Shown here piece after piece: positions 43,860-53,023 of a stretch of DNA of 64,000 nucleotides. Where the stretch lies: positions 1-64,000 of the forward strand of contig JAHFDN010000001.1 in assembly GCA_023248995.1 (NCBI GenBank), read 5' to 3'. How positions within the stretch are numbered: position 1 is the first letter of the stretch; each line of letters begins with the position of its first letter. A program made the translations under genes and the position numbers. Under the pieces are notes generated by a model, which had not been told where the DNA came from, ran no database searches, and saw only the letters and a list, made by a program, of their open reading frames with translations. Source of the stretch: Candidatus Rokuibacteriota bacterium. GTDB taxonomy: Bacteria > Methylomirabilota > Methylomirabilia > Rokubacteriales > CSP1-6.

Positions 43860-44588
43860 TCACAGGGAGTCCACGAAGATGGCATGGACTTCCTTGGGTC
43901 CGTGAACCCCGCGGGTCAGGGTGAGCTCGATGTCTGCGGTCCGGCTCGGCCCGGTGATGAAGTTCACGACGGCGCCGCGGCGTGCGCTCTCAGGCTCCGC
44001 GTGGAGCGCCTCGAGGATCACGCCCACCTGTTCCAGCGTCTCGAGGAGCCGGCTCTTGCCGAAGATCGCCACGTGCGTCTCCGGCAGGAGCGACGTGGTG
44101 CGGGGGCGGCCCGGACCGGACATCAGGATGAGCGTGCCGGTCTCCGCGAGGGCGAAGTCGGCACCCGTCACCCCGATCTGGGCCGCGGCCGCCGCCTCGC
44201 GGTAGCGCGCGCGGGCGTCGTTGTCCCCGTGTACTGGCGCCGCGACGAGGCTCAGCCCTTCCGCTTCCAGGCTGGGGCGCAGGTCGATCCCGAGTTGCCC
44301 GGGGTCCCAGCTTGTCACCCCGCGCGCGTCCTTCTGCCGGGCGATGTCCCGGATCACGCTCGGGACATCTTCCATGGTGCCGACCCGGTGAAAGACCCCG
44401 CTGACCAGTGCGAACTCCTCCTGGAAGCGCTCCAGTGCCCCGGGCCACCGGTCGGTCATCTGCCGCCTCACGGCCTGGGCGGCTTCCGCCGGGCGCTCGG
44501 GGCGCGGCGCGGGGGTGGCCGGGAACAGCCCCGGGGCCCGCCGGACTTCTGCCCGGATGCGACCGAGGAACTCCGCGCGCGTCGCCAT
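43860..44588 (-). CDS. lutC: LutC/YkgG-type LUD-domain protein
   Basis: 242 aa. LUD domain with GVTGADFALAETGTLILMSG, LLPETHVAIFGKSRLLETLE and FITGPSRTADIELTLTRGVH, GPKEVHAIFVD. In Bacillus-type LutABC this is the third subunit of the iron-sulfur L-lactate-oxidising complex. The N-terminal 45 residues (Pro/Ala-rich) are variable. It starts 2 bp after the LutB stop. Confidence 0.92.
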   Translation of the reverse strand: MATRAEFLGRIRAEVRRAPGLFPATPAPRPERPAEAAQAVRRQMTDRWPGALERFQEEFALVSGVFHRVGTMEDVPSVIRDIARQKDARGVTSWDPGQLGIDLRPSLEAEGLSLVAAPVHGDNDARARYREAAAAAQIGVTGADFALAETGTLILMSGPGRPRTTSLLPETHVAIFGKSRLLETLEQVGVILEALHAEPESARRGAVVNFITGPSRTADIELTLTRGVHGPKEVHAIFVDSL

Positions 44589-44590
44589 GC

Positions 44591-45997
44591 CTACCGGAGT
44601 TCGCGCCAGCGCTCGCTGAACGTGCGCGCGGCCACGGGGGGGAGGTCGCGGCCCTTTGTCCACCGGGCGAACACGAGAGGGAGGTTCTGGAGCCGCCCCC
44701 CTCTCACGAAGGGCCGCTGGGCCAGGCGGCCGAGCGTGGCGGCCAGCCTGAACAGCGCCGGCGTGGTCAGCACCTGCGCGAACGTCTTGAAGAGGACGCG
44801 CTCCGCCAGCGGGGCGATCCGCTCCCGGTCCAGGCGCTGGCGGAGCTCGATCAGCATGCGCGGAATATCGATGCGAACCGGGCACACCTCCTGGCAGGCG
44901 CCGCAGAGGGAGGAGGCATGGGCGAGATCCTTCACGGCGCGATCGCCCTTGAGCATGGCCGTGAGGAGGATGCCGATCGGGCCTGGGTAGGTGTAGCCGT
45001 AGGCGTGGCCGCCGATCTGGCGATAGACCGGGCAGACGTTGAGGCACGCGCCGCACCGGAGGCAGTAGAGGGCCTCCCGGAGTTCGCTCGCGATCTGCCT
45101 CGCGCGCCCGTTGTCCATGAGGATCAAATGGAACTCGTCGGGCCCCTCCAGCTCGCCGGGTTGGCGCGGCCCGCGCACGAGCGTGGTGTAGACGGAGATC
45201 TTCTGGCCGGTGGCGCTCCGGGCCAGGATCCCGAGGAAGAACATCAGGTCGGTCATGGAGGGGATCACCTTGTCGATCCCCATGACCGCCACGTGGATCC
45301 GCGGCAGCGAGGTCACCATGCGTCCGTTGCCCTCGTTGGTGACCAGCACGATCGTGCCGGTGTCGGCGACGGCGAAATTGGCGCCGGTGATTCCCATGTC
45401 GGCCTGGAGAAACTTCTGCCGCAGCTCCTTCCGCGCCACGGCCGTCAGGACCTCGGGATCGGCCGGGAATTGCCCTTTGAGCACCCGGGAGAACAGGTCG
45501 GCGACCTGGCCCCGGGTCTTGTGGATGGCCGGCGCGATGATGTGCGACGGCTTCTCCCTGGCGAGCTGGATGATGTACTCACCGAGGTCGGTCTCGATCG
45601 GCGTCACCCCGGCGTGTTCGAGGGCTTCGTTCAGCTCGATCTCCTCGGTCGCCATGGACTTGGACTTGACGACCGTCTTGACGCGGCACTCGCGGCAGAT
45701 CCTGAGGATCGTCTCGCAGGCTTCCTCGCCTGTGGTCGCCCAGTGCACGTGGCCGCCCAGGCGCTCGACGTTGTCGGCCAGCATGTTGAGGTAGTGATCC
45801 AGCCTCTGCAGGGTCGCTTCCTTGATGGCCCGGGCCTGGTCGCGGGCTCTCTCTCCCTGGGGGTAGGTCGCGAAAGCCTCCTTCCTGAGGCCGATGAACT
45901 TGGTCGTCGCGAGGGTCAGCGCCTGCTGGAGAGACGTGTCCCGCAGCGCTGCGCCCGCCCGCTCGCTGAAGGGCGTCCGGAGCGCCTGGTCGCTCAT
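44591..45997 (-). CDS. lutB: LutB-type iron-sulfur LUD protein
   Basis: 468 aa from the ATG at 45997, overlapping the lutA stop by 4 bp. The LUD domain (about 60-300) contains VVKSKSMATEEIELNEALEH and GITGANFAVADTGTIVLVTN. Two [4Fe-4S] motifs follow: CLRCGACLNVCPVY and CGACQEVCPVRIDIPRML. Electrons from lactate would run through these clusters to LutA. The C terminus (about 410-468) carries the usual hydrophobic helix region of the family. Confidence 0.94.
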   Translation of the reverse strand: MSDQALRTPFSERAGAALRDTSLQQALTLATTKFIGLRKEAFATYPQGERARDQARAIKEATLQRLDHYLNMLADNVERLGGHVHWATTGEEACETILRICRECRVKTVVKSKSMATEEIELNEALEHAGVTPIETDLGEYIIQLAREKPSHIIAPAIHKTRGQVADLFSRVLKGQFPADPEVLTAVARKELRQKFLQADMGITGANFAVADTGTIVLVTNEGNGRMVTSLPRIHVAVMGIDKVIPSMTDLMFFLGILARSATGQKISVYTTLVRGPRQPGELEGPDEFHLILMDNGRARQIASELREALYCLRCGACLNVCPVYRQIGGHAYGYTYPGPIGILLTAMLKGDRAVKDLAHASSLCGACQEVCPVRIDIPRMLIELRQRLDRERIAPLAERVLFKTFAQVLTTPALFRLAATLGRLAQRPFVRGGRLQNLPLVFARWTKGRDLPPVAARTFSERWRELR

Positions 45998-46734
45998 GGC
46001 TCGTCGGGACCCGCCAGGACCTGCGCCAGGTGGAGCGCCCGGACGCGGGAGCCCTTGCGCGACAAGCCGCCAGCCATCTGCAGGAGGCAGCCGGCATCGC
46101 AGGCGACCACGCACTCGGCACCGCTCTTCTCGACGTTGGCGATCTTCTTGGCGAGGATCGAGGTGGAGACGTCGGGCAGCCGGACGGAGAAGGACCCTCC
46201 GAAGCCGCAACACTCGTCCGCTCCCGGCAGCTCCACGAGCTGCACCCCCTCCAGGTTGCCCAGGAGGGTCCGCGGGGACTGGGACTCGCCCAGGCCGCGC
46301 AGGAGGTGGCAGGAATCGTGGTAGGTCACCTTGCCTTTGAAGCTCGTCCCGACGCGGCTCGCGCCCAGCACCTTGACGAGAAACTGCGAGAGCTCGTACG
46401 TCCGCCGCGCGAGCGCCTCGGCCTCCCGCGCGAGCTCCGGGTCGTCCCGGAAGAGCCCCGGGTACTCTTTCTTCACCATCCAGGCGCAGGACCCCGAGGG
46501 GACGACGACGTGCTCGGAGGCGCCGAAGAGGGGGATGGTCCGCCGCGCCACGCGCGCGGCCTCCCGATGGTAGCCCGAGTTGAACAGGGGCAACCCGCAA
46601 CACGTCTGGTTCGGCGGGAAGTTCACCGTGACGCCCAGCCGGCGGAGGAGCCGGACGATGGCCACCCCGACCTCGGGGAAGAAGAGATCCCCGAGGCACG
46701 TGACCATGAGGGAAGCGCGAATGGGCCCTGTCAT
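45994..46734 (-). CDS. lutA: LutA-type (Fe-S)-binding protein with CCG domains
   Basis: 246 aa. Two cysteine-rich CCG domains: NQTCCGLPLFNSGYHREAAR and SCAWMVKKEYPGLF for the first, SCHLLRGLGESQSPRTLLGN and ADECCGFGGSFSVRLPDVST followed by CDAGCLLQMAGGLSRKG for the second. This is the first subunit of the LutABC lactate utilisation complex, related to glycolate oxidase GlcF and heterodisulfide reductase HdrB. First gene of its operon. Confidence 0.94.
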   Translation of the reverse strand: MTGPIRASLMVTCLGDLFFPEVGVAIVRLLRRLGVTVNFPPNQTCCGLPLFNSGYHREAARVARRTIPLFGASEHVVVPSGSCAWMVKKEYPGLFRDDPELAREAEALARRTYELSQFLVKVLGASRVGTSFKGKVTYHDSCHLLRGLGESQSPRTLLGNLEGVQLVELPGADECCGFGGSFSVRLPDVSTSILAKKIANVEKSGAECVVACDAGCLLQMAGGLSRKGSRVRALHLAQVLAGPDEP

Positions 46735-46748
46735 AGGTCCTCGGCGGG

Positions 46749-47072
46749 CTAGTGCGGCGGGGGCGGCGGAGCCACCACGACCAGGATCACCAGCGGATCC
46801 GGGCCGTCGTTGACGAGCCCATGCTCCGTGCCGGCCGGGGCGACGAGCGCTTCGCCCGCCCGTAGCGCGGCTTCCGTCCCGGCCAGAGAGAACCGCCCCG
46901 CGCCCTTGAGGACGTAGTATATCTTGTCCTGCGCGTCATGGGTGTGGGGTTTCTGGACCTGGCCCGGAGACACGCAGTAGAGGTCGAGCTGGAGCCGTCC
47001 GGTCGTCGCCAGTGGGATCTTCGCCAGCTTTTCCGGCTGAAACTTGACGTGCTCCTCCACGCGGACCTTCAT
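46749..47072 (-). CDS. Cupin-domain protein
   Basis: 107 aa single cupin barrel. Motif 1 is KPHTHDAQDKIYYVLKGAGR (two His and Glu/Asp-type metal ligands), and motif 2 is AGTEHGLVNDGPDPLVILVV. It may be a small metal-dependent isomerase, dioxygenase or sensor. It ends 14 bp before lutA and could belong to the same transcript. Confidence 0.85.
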   Translation of the reverse strand: MKVRVEEHVKFQPEKLAKIPLATTGRLQLDLYCVSPGQVQKPHTHDAQDKIYYVLKGAGRFSLAGTEAALRAGEALVAPAGTEHGLVNDGPDPLVILVVVAPPPPPH

Positions 47073-47211
47073 GTCGCAAACTCCTCAAAAATAAACTTGC
47101 CGACCCCGGGAAGGGCCGGCACGGAGTTGTGGGGGTTCGACCGCGGGCCTGGGCCGAGCTCCCGAAGAACGTCCCGCAGGGAGGCGCGGCCGACGCCCCC
47201 CCTCGGGGATG

Positions 47212-48240
47212 CTAGCCGATCCTCCAGGTGTCCCCGGAGACGAGAAGTGCTCCGATGTCTCCCGGTCCCCGGTCCGCGATGGCTTTGTGCTCCTGCTCGA
47301 GCAGGATCTCCTCGTACACGGGTTCCTGGATGCTTTCGATCACCCCGATCGGGATCGGGAAGTCCGGCGGCGCCAGCTTGGTCAGCACGGAGGCCTTCCA
47401 GGCATTGGTCTCATCGTGCACCCAGAGGGTGCTCTCCGCGACGTCCTTGGCCCGCACGGCGCGAGGAGTCGGGCCGTCGAGCACGAGCCCACGGCGATCG
47501 TCCACCGGACCAAACAGGAGCGGCCGGCCGTGCTCCAGCCTGAGCTCGTGCAGGCTCTTCGACTCCCGATCGTACAGGACGTTCCAGGCGAGGTCGTTGT
47601 AGACGTTGCAATTCTGAAGGATCTCGACGAAAGCCGCCCCGTGATGCTGCGCCGCGCGCTTCAGCGTCTCCTCCATGTGCGCCACGTTGCGATCCACGGT
47701 GCGGGCGACGAACGTCGCGCCGGAGCCGCGCGCGAAGGCGCAGGGGTTGAGCGGCCGGTCGGCCGCGCCCATGGGCGTGGACTTGGTAACCTTGCCCAGC
47801 TCGCTCGTGGGGGAATACTGGCCCTTGGTCAGGCCGTAGATCCGGTTGTTGAAGAGCAGGATGGTCACGTTGACGTTGCGCCGCAGCACGTGGAGCAAAT
47901 GGTTGCCGCCGATGGACAGGCCGTCGCCGTCGCCGGTGACGACAAAGACCTTGAGGTCCGGTCGCGCCAGTCGGAGGCCGGTCGCGATGGCCGGCGCGCG
48001 CCCGTGGATGGTGTGGAAGCCGTACGTGTTCATGTAGTAGGGGAAGCGGCTCGAGCAGCCGATCCCCGAGATGAACACGATGTTCTCGCGCGGCAGTCCC
48101 AGGTCCGGCATCATCTTTTGCGCCGCGCTTAAAATTGCGTAGTCACCGCAGCCCGGGCACCAGCGGACGTCCTGGTCGGATTCGAAATCCTTCTTCGTGT
48201 ATTTCCTGGGGGCCGTGGTTTCGCCTGCCGGATGGCTCAT
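47212..48240 (-). CDS. korB: 2-oxoacid:ferredoxin oxidoreductase beta subunit
   Basis: 342 aa from the ATG at 48240, overlapping korA by 4 bp. Fe-S cysteines are in RWCPGCGDYAIL, GIGCSSRFPYYMNTYGFHTI and LNPCAFARGSGATFVART. Thiamine diphosphate binding is in VVTGDGDGLSIGGNHLLHVL and ILLFNNRIYGLTKGQYSPTS. With KorA it oxidises 2-oxoglutarate (or another 2-oxoacid) to acyl-CoA while reducing ferredoxin; run in reverse it fixes CO2. The substrate assignment rests on family resemblance. Confidence 0.93.
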   Translation of the reverse strand: MSHPAGETTAPRKYTKKDFESDQDVRWCPGCGDYAILSAAQKMMPDLGLPRENIVFISGIGCSSRFPYYMNTYGFHTIHGRAPAIATGLRLARPDLKVFVVTGDGDGLSIGGNHLLHVLRRNVNVTILLFNNRIYGLTKGQYSPTSELGKVTKSTPMGAADRPLNPCAFARGSGATFVARTVDRNVAHMEETLKRAAQHHGAAFVEILQNCNVYNDLAWNVLYDRESKSLHELRLEHGRPLLFGPVDDRRGLVLDGPTPRAVRAKDVAESTLWVHDETNAWKASVLTKLAPPDFPIPIGVIESIQEPVYEEILLEQEHKAIADRGPGDIGALLVSGDTWRIG

Positions 48241-50108
48241 TGCTTGTCTCTCAAGAGCTGCTCGATCGTTTCGCGGACCTCCTGCGTCGGAATCGGGAGC
48301 CCGCGCACCCGATTGAGGCCGACGGCGTCCACGAGGTACTCCGCGCGGAGGATGCGTACGAGCTGGCCGCTGTTGACCTCGGGGACCAGGATGCGGTCGT
48401 ACTGGCGCAGGATCTGGCCGAGGTCGGGCGGCAGTGGGTTCAGATGGCGGAGCTGAATGCTCGCGACAGCCTTTCCCTCCTGCTGGAGCTCCTCCACCGC
48501 CGCGGTGATGGTCCCGTAGGTGCTCCCCCACCCGACGACGAGCACGTCACCCGCCGAGGGACCGTTCACGGTGGTCGGGGGGATTTCCTGCGCTACGCGC
48601 CGCACCTTCTCGGCCCTGAGCCGGACCATCAGGTCGTGGTTCTCGGCGTCATAGGACACGGTGCCGGTGATGTGCTCCTTCTCCAGGCCGCCGATCCGGT
48701 GCTCGAGGCCGGGCGTCCCGGGGCGGACCCAGGGACGGGCGAGCGTCGCCTCGTCCCGTAGGTAGGGGAAGAAGCCCTCGGCATCGGTCCGGAACTTGAC
48801 CGGGATGTCCCGCAGCGTCTTCGGGTCGGGGATGAGCCAGGGCTCGGCGCCGCTCGCGAGGTACCCGTCACTCAGGACGACGACCGGCACCATGTACTTG
48901 ACCGCGATGCGGATGGCCTCGTAGGCGATGAAGAAGCAGTCGCCCGGGGTCGCCGGCGCCAGCACGACCACCGGCGACTCGCTGTTGCGCCCGTGGAGCA
49001 CCATGAGCAGATCCGCCTGTTCGGTCTTCGTCGGCAACCCCGTGCTCGGCCCCGCCCGCTGGATGTCGAAGACGACGATCGGCAGTTCAGCCATGACGGC
49101 CAGGTTCATGCCTTCAGCCTTGAGCGCGATGCCGGGGCCGCTCGAAGCGCACACGCCGATCGCCCCACCGAACGCCGCTCCGATGATGCTCCCGATCGCG
49201 GCGATCTCGTCCTCGGCCTGGAATGTTCGGACCCCGAAGCGCTTGTGGAGCGCCAACTCGTGAAGAATATCGCTGGCGGGCGTGATCGGGTAGGCGCCGT
49301 ATACCACGGTCAGCCGGGTCCGCTGGGCCGCGGCCAGAATCCCCCAGGCGAGCGCCCGGTTGCCGGTGATGCTCCGATAGACCCCCGGCGGCATCGCCGC
49401 CGGCTCTATCCCGTAGCACTCCGTGAAGATCTCGGCCGTCTCGCCGAAGTGGTACCCGGTCTTCAGCGCCCGGATGTTGGCCTCGGCGATCGCCGCGTGT
49501 TTGGCGAACCGCCTGCCGATCCAGCCGAGCGTCGGCTCGATGGGGCGCGTGTAGATCCAGGAGACCAGCCCGAGGGAGAAGAAGTTCTTGCAGCGCTCCT
49601 TCTCCCTGGCGCCGAGGGCCACCTCCTCCAGCGCCTCCATCGTCATCCGCGTGATGTCGATCTTGTGCAGCCGGTAGCGGTCTTCGAGCGCCGCGTCGGT
49701 GAGCGGGTTACTCCGGTATCCCGCCCGATCGAGGTTCTTCTGCTCGAAGGCCGCCGTGTTCACGATCAGCAGGCCGCCCTCTTTCAGGTCTCCCAGGTGC
49801 ACCTTGAGCGCGGCGGGGTTCATCGCCACCAGGCAGTCGAGGCGATCGCCCGGCGTGTACACGCGGCGGCTCCCGAACTGGAGCTGGTAGCTCGACACAC
49901 CGAACAGCGTACCGGCGGGCGCGCGGATCTCCGCGGGGAAGTTGGGCAGCGTGACGAGGTCGGCCCCGGCCCAGGCGGCCTCGGTGGCGAACTGCTCGCC
50001 GGTCACCTGCATGCCGTCCCCCGAGTCCCCCGCAAACCGAACCACGGCGCGGTCGAGCTGACGGCGCTGCTTCGAAACGGCAGAGGCCGGCGCGCTGGCG
50101 TCGCTCAT
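48237..50108 (-). CDS. korA: 2-oxoacid:ferredoxin oxidoreductase alpha subunit, gamma-alpha fusion
   Basis: 623 aa from the ATG at 50108. The gamma domain lies at about 15-190 (VVRFAGDSGDGMQVTGEQFA, FPAEIRAPAGTLFGVSSYQL). The alpha domain follows (RALAWGILAAAQRTRLTVVY, GAYPITPASDILHELALHK, FGGAIGVCASSGPGIALKAE, QRAGPSTGLPTKTEQADLLM). The C-terminal domain II is at about 500-623. This fused form pairs with a short beta subunit, as in the two-subunit KOR of many aerobes. Transcribed after the CBS gene. Confidence 0.93.
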   Translation of the reverse strand: MSDASAPASAVSKQRRQLDRAVVRFAGDSGDGMQVTGEQFATEAAWAGADLVTLPNFPAEIRAPAGTLFGVSSYQLQFGSRRVYTPGDRLDCLVAMNPAALKVHLGDLKEGGLLIVNTAAFEQKNLDRAGYRSNPLTDAALEDRYRLHKIDITRMTMEALEEVALGAREKERCKNFFSLGLVSWIYTRPIEPTLGWIGRRFAKHAAIAEANIRALKTGYHFGETAEIFTECYGIEPAAMPPGVYRSITGNRALAWGILAAAQRTRLTVVYGAYPITPASDILHELALHKRFGVRTFQAEDEIAAIGSIIGAAFGGAIGVCASSGPGIALKAEGMNLAVMAELPIVVFDIQRAGPSTGLPTKTEQADLLMVLHGRNSESPVVVLAPATPGDCFFIAYEAIRIAVKYMVPVVVLSDGYLASGAEPWLIPDPKTLRDIPVKFRTDAEGFFPYLRDEATLARPWVRPGTPGLEHRIGGLEKEHITGTVSYDAENHDLMVRLRAEKVRRVAQEIPPTTVNGPSAGDVLVVGWGSTYGTITAAVEELQQEGKAVASIQLRHLNPLPPDLGQILRQYDRILVPEVNSGQLVRILRAEYLVDAVGLNRVRGLPIPTQEVRETIEQLLRDKQ

Positions 50109-50125
50109 GGGGTCGCGTCTCTCCC

Positions 50126-50650
50126 TTAGCCGGCGTCCACCTGGAGCGGCCGCTTGATCTCGTCTCCTGGCCTCAGGTTCAGGACCGCCTCCGGAAAAAT
50201 CTCCGCCAGCCACCTGACCACGTCATTGACCGTCACGATCCCGATCGGGCGATGCTGGGCGTCCACGAGGGGGACCGTCCGATAGCCCGCGTTGTTCATC
50301 CGGTTCACCGCGTAGCAGATCCGGTCCTGAGGGGAGAGGGCCTCGGGTTCGCGGGTCATCACCTCGGCGAGCGTGGTCTTGTGGACGTCCCGCCCCTGCC
50401 CCACGACGCGCGTCAGCACGTCCCGCTCCGTGAAGATGCCGATGAGCCGCCCGTCCGCGTCCACGATCACGACCGCGGCCCGGCGGTTGGCCAGCATCTT
50501 CGCGATGGCCTCGTGCACGGTGGCGGTTTCGGTGAGGCGGAGCGGCTCACTCGGCGCCAGCAGGTTCACGGCATCGTTGAGGAGCGCCCCTTCGAGCTTT
50601 CGAAACTCGTCGTCGCCCGACTCGGAATACTCGTCCTGAAACTCGTTCAT
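50126..50650 (-). CDS. CBS-domain pair protein
   Basis: 174 aa from the ATG at 50650. An acidic N-terminal tail (MNEFQDEYSESGDDEFRKLE) precedes two CBS repeats: PLRLTETATVHEAIAKMLAN to FTERDVLTRVVGQGRDVHKT, then VMTREPEALSPQDRICYAVN to GIVTVNDVVRWLAEIFPEAV. CBS pairs bind adenine nucleotides and act as energy sensors. It lies 17 bp before korA, so it may tune the oxidoreductase to cellular AMP/ATP. Confidence 0.88.
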   Translation of the reverse strand: MNEFQDEYSESGDDEFRKLEGALLNDAVNLLAPSEPLRLTETATVHEAIAKMLANRRAAVVIVDADGRLIGIFTERDVLTRVVGQGRDVHKTTLAEVMTREPEALSPQDRICYAVNRMNNAGYRTVPLVDAQHRPIGIVTVNDVVRWLAEIFPEAVLNLRPGDEIKRPLQVDAG

Positions 50651-50814
50651 GGTCCTCAGCACCTCCGGCCCCTGACACGCGCACATCGCCGCCTGCCGAG
50701 ACACCTCACGATGTTGGTCCGGTCCTCCCCTGAAGCCCGTCGCAGCATCTTCTATGGTATCGGAGGGTGTGGCAGATGGCAAGGCGATCGGCTTCTGGTC
50801 GGACCGCCCGCCGG

Positions 50815-51945
50815 CTAGAGCTCGAGGAGCTTACCCTTGGCCGCCCGCGTCAGGTTGCGGCACCCCCCCGCCTCGACGACCACCAAGTCCTCGATCCGGA
50901 CGGCCCCCGCTCGCGTGTAATAGAGCCCCGGTTCCACCGTGACGACTTGGCCGGCTTTAAGGGTGTGATCCACCTTGCTGATGCGCGGCGGCTCGTGGAT
51001 GTCGAGCCCCACGCCGTGGCCGGTCCCGTGGAAGAAGCCCTGGTTCCTTCCGTCCACGACCCCGGTCTCGAAACCGCGGCCTTCCATGGTCCGGGTGACC
51101 TCGGCGTGGATCTGGCGTCCCGAGGCGCCGTCCCGGACGAGCTCGATGCCGCGCCGCTGGGCGGCCAGAACGGCATCGTACATCCGCCGGAGGGCGTCCG
51201 AGGCTCTCCCCTTGACGACGGTTCGTGTCATGTCGGCGAAGTACCGGGTGCGACTCGAGCGGGGGAAGATGTCGAAGATGATGGACTGGTGGGGCCGAAT
51301 GGGGCCCGAACCCTGGTTGTGCGGGTCCACGCCGTCGAGCCCGCACGCGACGATCGTGTGCTGGGCCACGCAGTCGTTTTCCATCAGCGACACGTTGATG
51401 ACCTTCTTCATCTGCTCGACCGTCAGCGGCCGGCCGCGCCAGCGCACCTCTTCCCCCCTGATCCGGCTCTCCCGGAGGACCCCGAGCGCAGCCCGGAAGG
51501 CGGTCTCGGTATGGCGCTGTGTCTCCGCGATCGCCGCGATTTCCTCCGCGGACTTGACGAGGCGTTCCGGGAAGAACGGGTCGGGGCGCGCCGCCACCCG
51601 CACGCCCTTTTCCCGCAGGCGATCGGCGTACTCCAGGGGGAAGGCGGACGGCACGCTCACGAGGGGGACCCCGTACGCCTCCAGGAGCAGCCCGACCATG
51701 TCGATCAGGTGGGGAGATGGCCAGCGCTGGCGGGCTTTGCCCTCGTATTCGGAGAGGGAGAGCACCTCGTCGACGCGGGCCTGGGCGCGCGCGCGGTCGA
51801 TTTCCAGGTCGCTCATGAGCAGGATCTTGCGCTCGCCCACCTGGAGGAAGACGAAGGGGTCGGGCGCCAGAAAGCGGGTCGCGTAGTAGAGGTTGGCGTC
51901 GGCCTCGCTGGTTGCGATAAGGAGAAGGGCCGGCTCCCGGGTCAC
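50815..51945 (-). CDS. M24-family metallopeptidase (Xaa-Pro aminopeptidase-like)
   Basis: 376 aa, GTG start. The N-terminal creatinase-like domain spans about 1-140. The pita-bread catalytic domain has metal ligands in order: FDIFPRSSRTRYFADMTRTV (two Asp), FFHGTGHGVGLDIHEPPRIS (His), VVTVEPGLYYTRAGAVRIED (two Glu). It would cleave peptides with proline at the second position. The gene is not obviously linked to its neighbours. Confidence 0.92.
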   Translation of the reverse strand: MTREPALLLIATSEADANLYYATRFLAPDPFVFLQVGERKILLMSDLEIDRARAQARVDEVLSLSEYEGKARQRWPSPHLIDMVGLLLEAYGVPLVSVPSAFPLEYADRLREKGVRVAARPDPFFPERLVKSAEEIAAIAETQRHTETAFRAALGVLRESRIRGEEVRWRGRPLTVEQMKKVINVSLMENDCVAQHTIVACGLDGVDPHNQGSGPIRPHQSIIFDIFPRSSRTRYFADMTRTVVKGRASDALRRMYDAVLAAQRRGIELVRDGASGRQIHAEVTRTMEGRGFETGVVDGRNQGFFHGTGHGVGLDIHEPPRISKVDHTLKAGQVVTVEPGLYYTRAGAVRIEDLVVVEAGGCRNLTRAAKGKLLEL

Positions 51946-52003
51946 GTAGCTAGGATAGCACGCGGCCTCGGCGGCCTCAACGCGCGGCCGACCGGGGCGG
52001 GCG

Positions 52004-52894
52004 TCAGGCCCCCTCGCCCGCCTTGCGCAGCGACTTGATGAACCGCACGGCGGTGGGCGAGAGGTGCTTCTGCTTGCGGTAGATGATGCCGATCGGGCGC
52101 ACCAGGTCCGGGATCCCGAGCGGCCGAGCCGCCAGGCTGCCGATCTCCGTCTCCTTCACGACCGCGGGACGGGGGAGGATGCTGACCCCGGCGTCGATCG
52201 CGATGGCCTGCTTGATCGTCTCGATGTTGTCGAATTCCATGACCACGTTCACGCGCACGCTCTGCTGTTTCAGAGCCCGGTCGATGGCCCTGCGGATTCC
52301 CAGGTCGGGGTCGAAGGCGACGAATTTCTCCCCGTTCAGATCCGGCGGCATCACCACCCGTCGCCGGGCGAACCGGTGGCCGGGGTGACAGACAACCACC
52401 ATCTTCTCGTCTCGCCACGGGATGACCGCGAGGGCGCGCATGGCGGGCGGGTAGGACATGATCCCGATGTCCGCCTCGTCGTTGATGACGGCCTCCACCA
52501 CTTTGTGCGGGTGAAGGCACTCGAGTCGGACCTTGGCCTGGGGGTGGGCGGACATGAACGGCTGCATATGGCGGCTCATGTCGTGCAGGCCGACCGAGTA
52601 GATGGCGGCGACGCGGACGGTCCCGTCCAGCCGCGTCCGCGACGCGCCGACCCGGGCCTTGGCCTCTTCGTAGCGGTGGAGGAGGTCGCGGCAGGCGTCG
52701 TAGAGCGCCCGCCCCTCGGGGGTGACCGTGAACGGGCGCTTGGTCCTGTCGAGGAGCCGCACCCCCATGTCCGCCTCCAGCTGCTGCACAGACTGGCTGG
52801 CGGCGGACTGGGAGACCTCGTTGGCCGCGGCGCCGCGGGAGAAGCTCTTGAGGCGGACGACGTCGCAGTAGAGCTGGAGCGTTTCCAGGTTCAC
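52004..52894 (-). CDS. LysR-family transcriptional regulator
   Basis: 296 aa from the GTG at 52894. The winged helix is at about 1-60 (NLETLQLYCDVVRLKSFSRG, then AANEVSQSAASQSVQQLEAD and MGVRLLDRTKRPFTVTPEGR). The effector-binding domain is of the periplasmic-protein fold (GTVRVAAIYSVGLHDMSRHM, EADIGIMSYPPAMRALAVIP). It diverges from gltB across a 129-bp spacer, the layout of B. subtilis gltC, so control of glutamate synthase is likely. Confidence 0.92.
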   Translation of the reverse strand: MNLETLQLYCDVVRLKSFSRGAAANEVSQSAASQSVQQLEADMGVRLLDRTKRPFTVTPEGRALYDACRDLLHRYEEAKARVGASRTRLDGTVRVAAIYSVGLHDMSRHMQPFMSAHPQAKVRLECLHPHKVVEAVINDEADIGIMSYPPAMRALAVIPWRDEKMVVVCHPGHRFARRRVVMPPDLNGEKFVAFDPDLGIRRAIDRALKQQSVRVNVVMEFDNIETIKQAIAIDAGVSILPRPAVVKETEIGSLAARPLGIPDLVRPIGIIYRKQKHLSPTAVRFIKSLRKAGEGA

Positions 52895-52900
52895 AGCGGC

Positions 52901-52976
52901 AGGATACACTATTAGCATATCTGATGCACAGTATTTTTCCTTTGGGCGTGACTTATGATTGGACTTCGTGTATCCT
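52901..52976. promoter_or_regulatory. Inverted repeat in the lysR-gltB spacer
   Basis: AGGATACAC (52901-52909) and its exact reverse complement GTGTATCCT (52968-52976) bracket the divergent promoter region. A smaller repeat, GCAT-n5-ATGC, lies inside at 52915-52927. LysR-type factors bind paired sites like these and bend the DNA between them. The second arm lies beyond the ATG at 52955, which argues for the gltB start at 53024. Confidence 0.45.
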
Positions 52977-53023
52977 CACCCGAAAGATTGTTCCGGTCCT
53001 TCACAAGCCATGAGGAGGTCTCG

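Noticed and set aside
52955-53023. gltB start at the ATG at 52955
   Set aside because: No ribosome site there; it lies between the two arms of the promoter inverted repeat, whereas the GTG at 53024 has GAGGAGG at ideal spacing.
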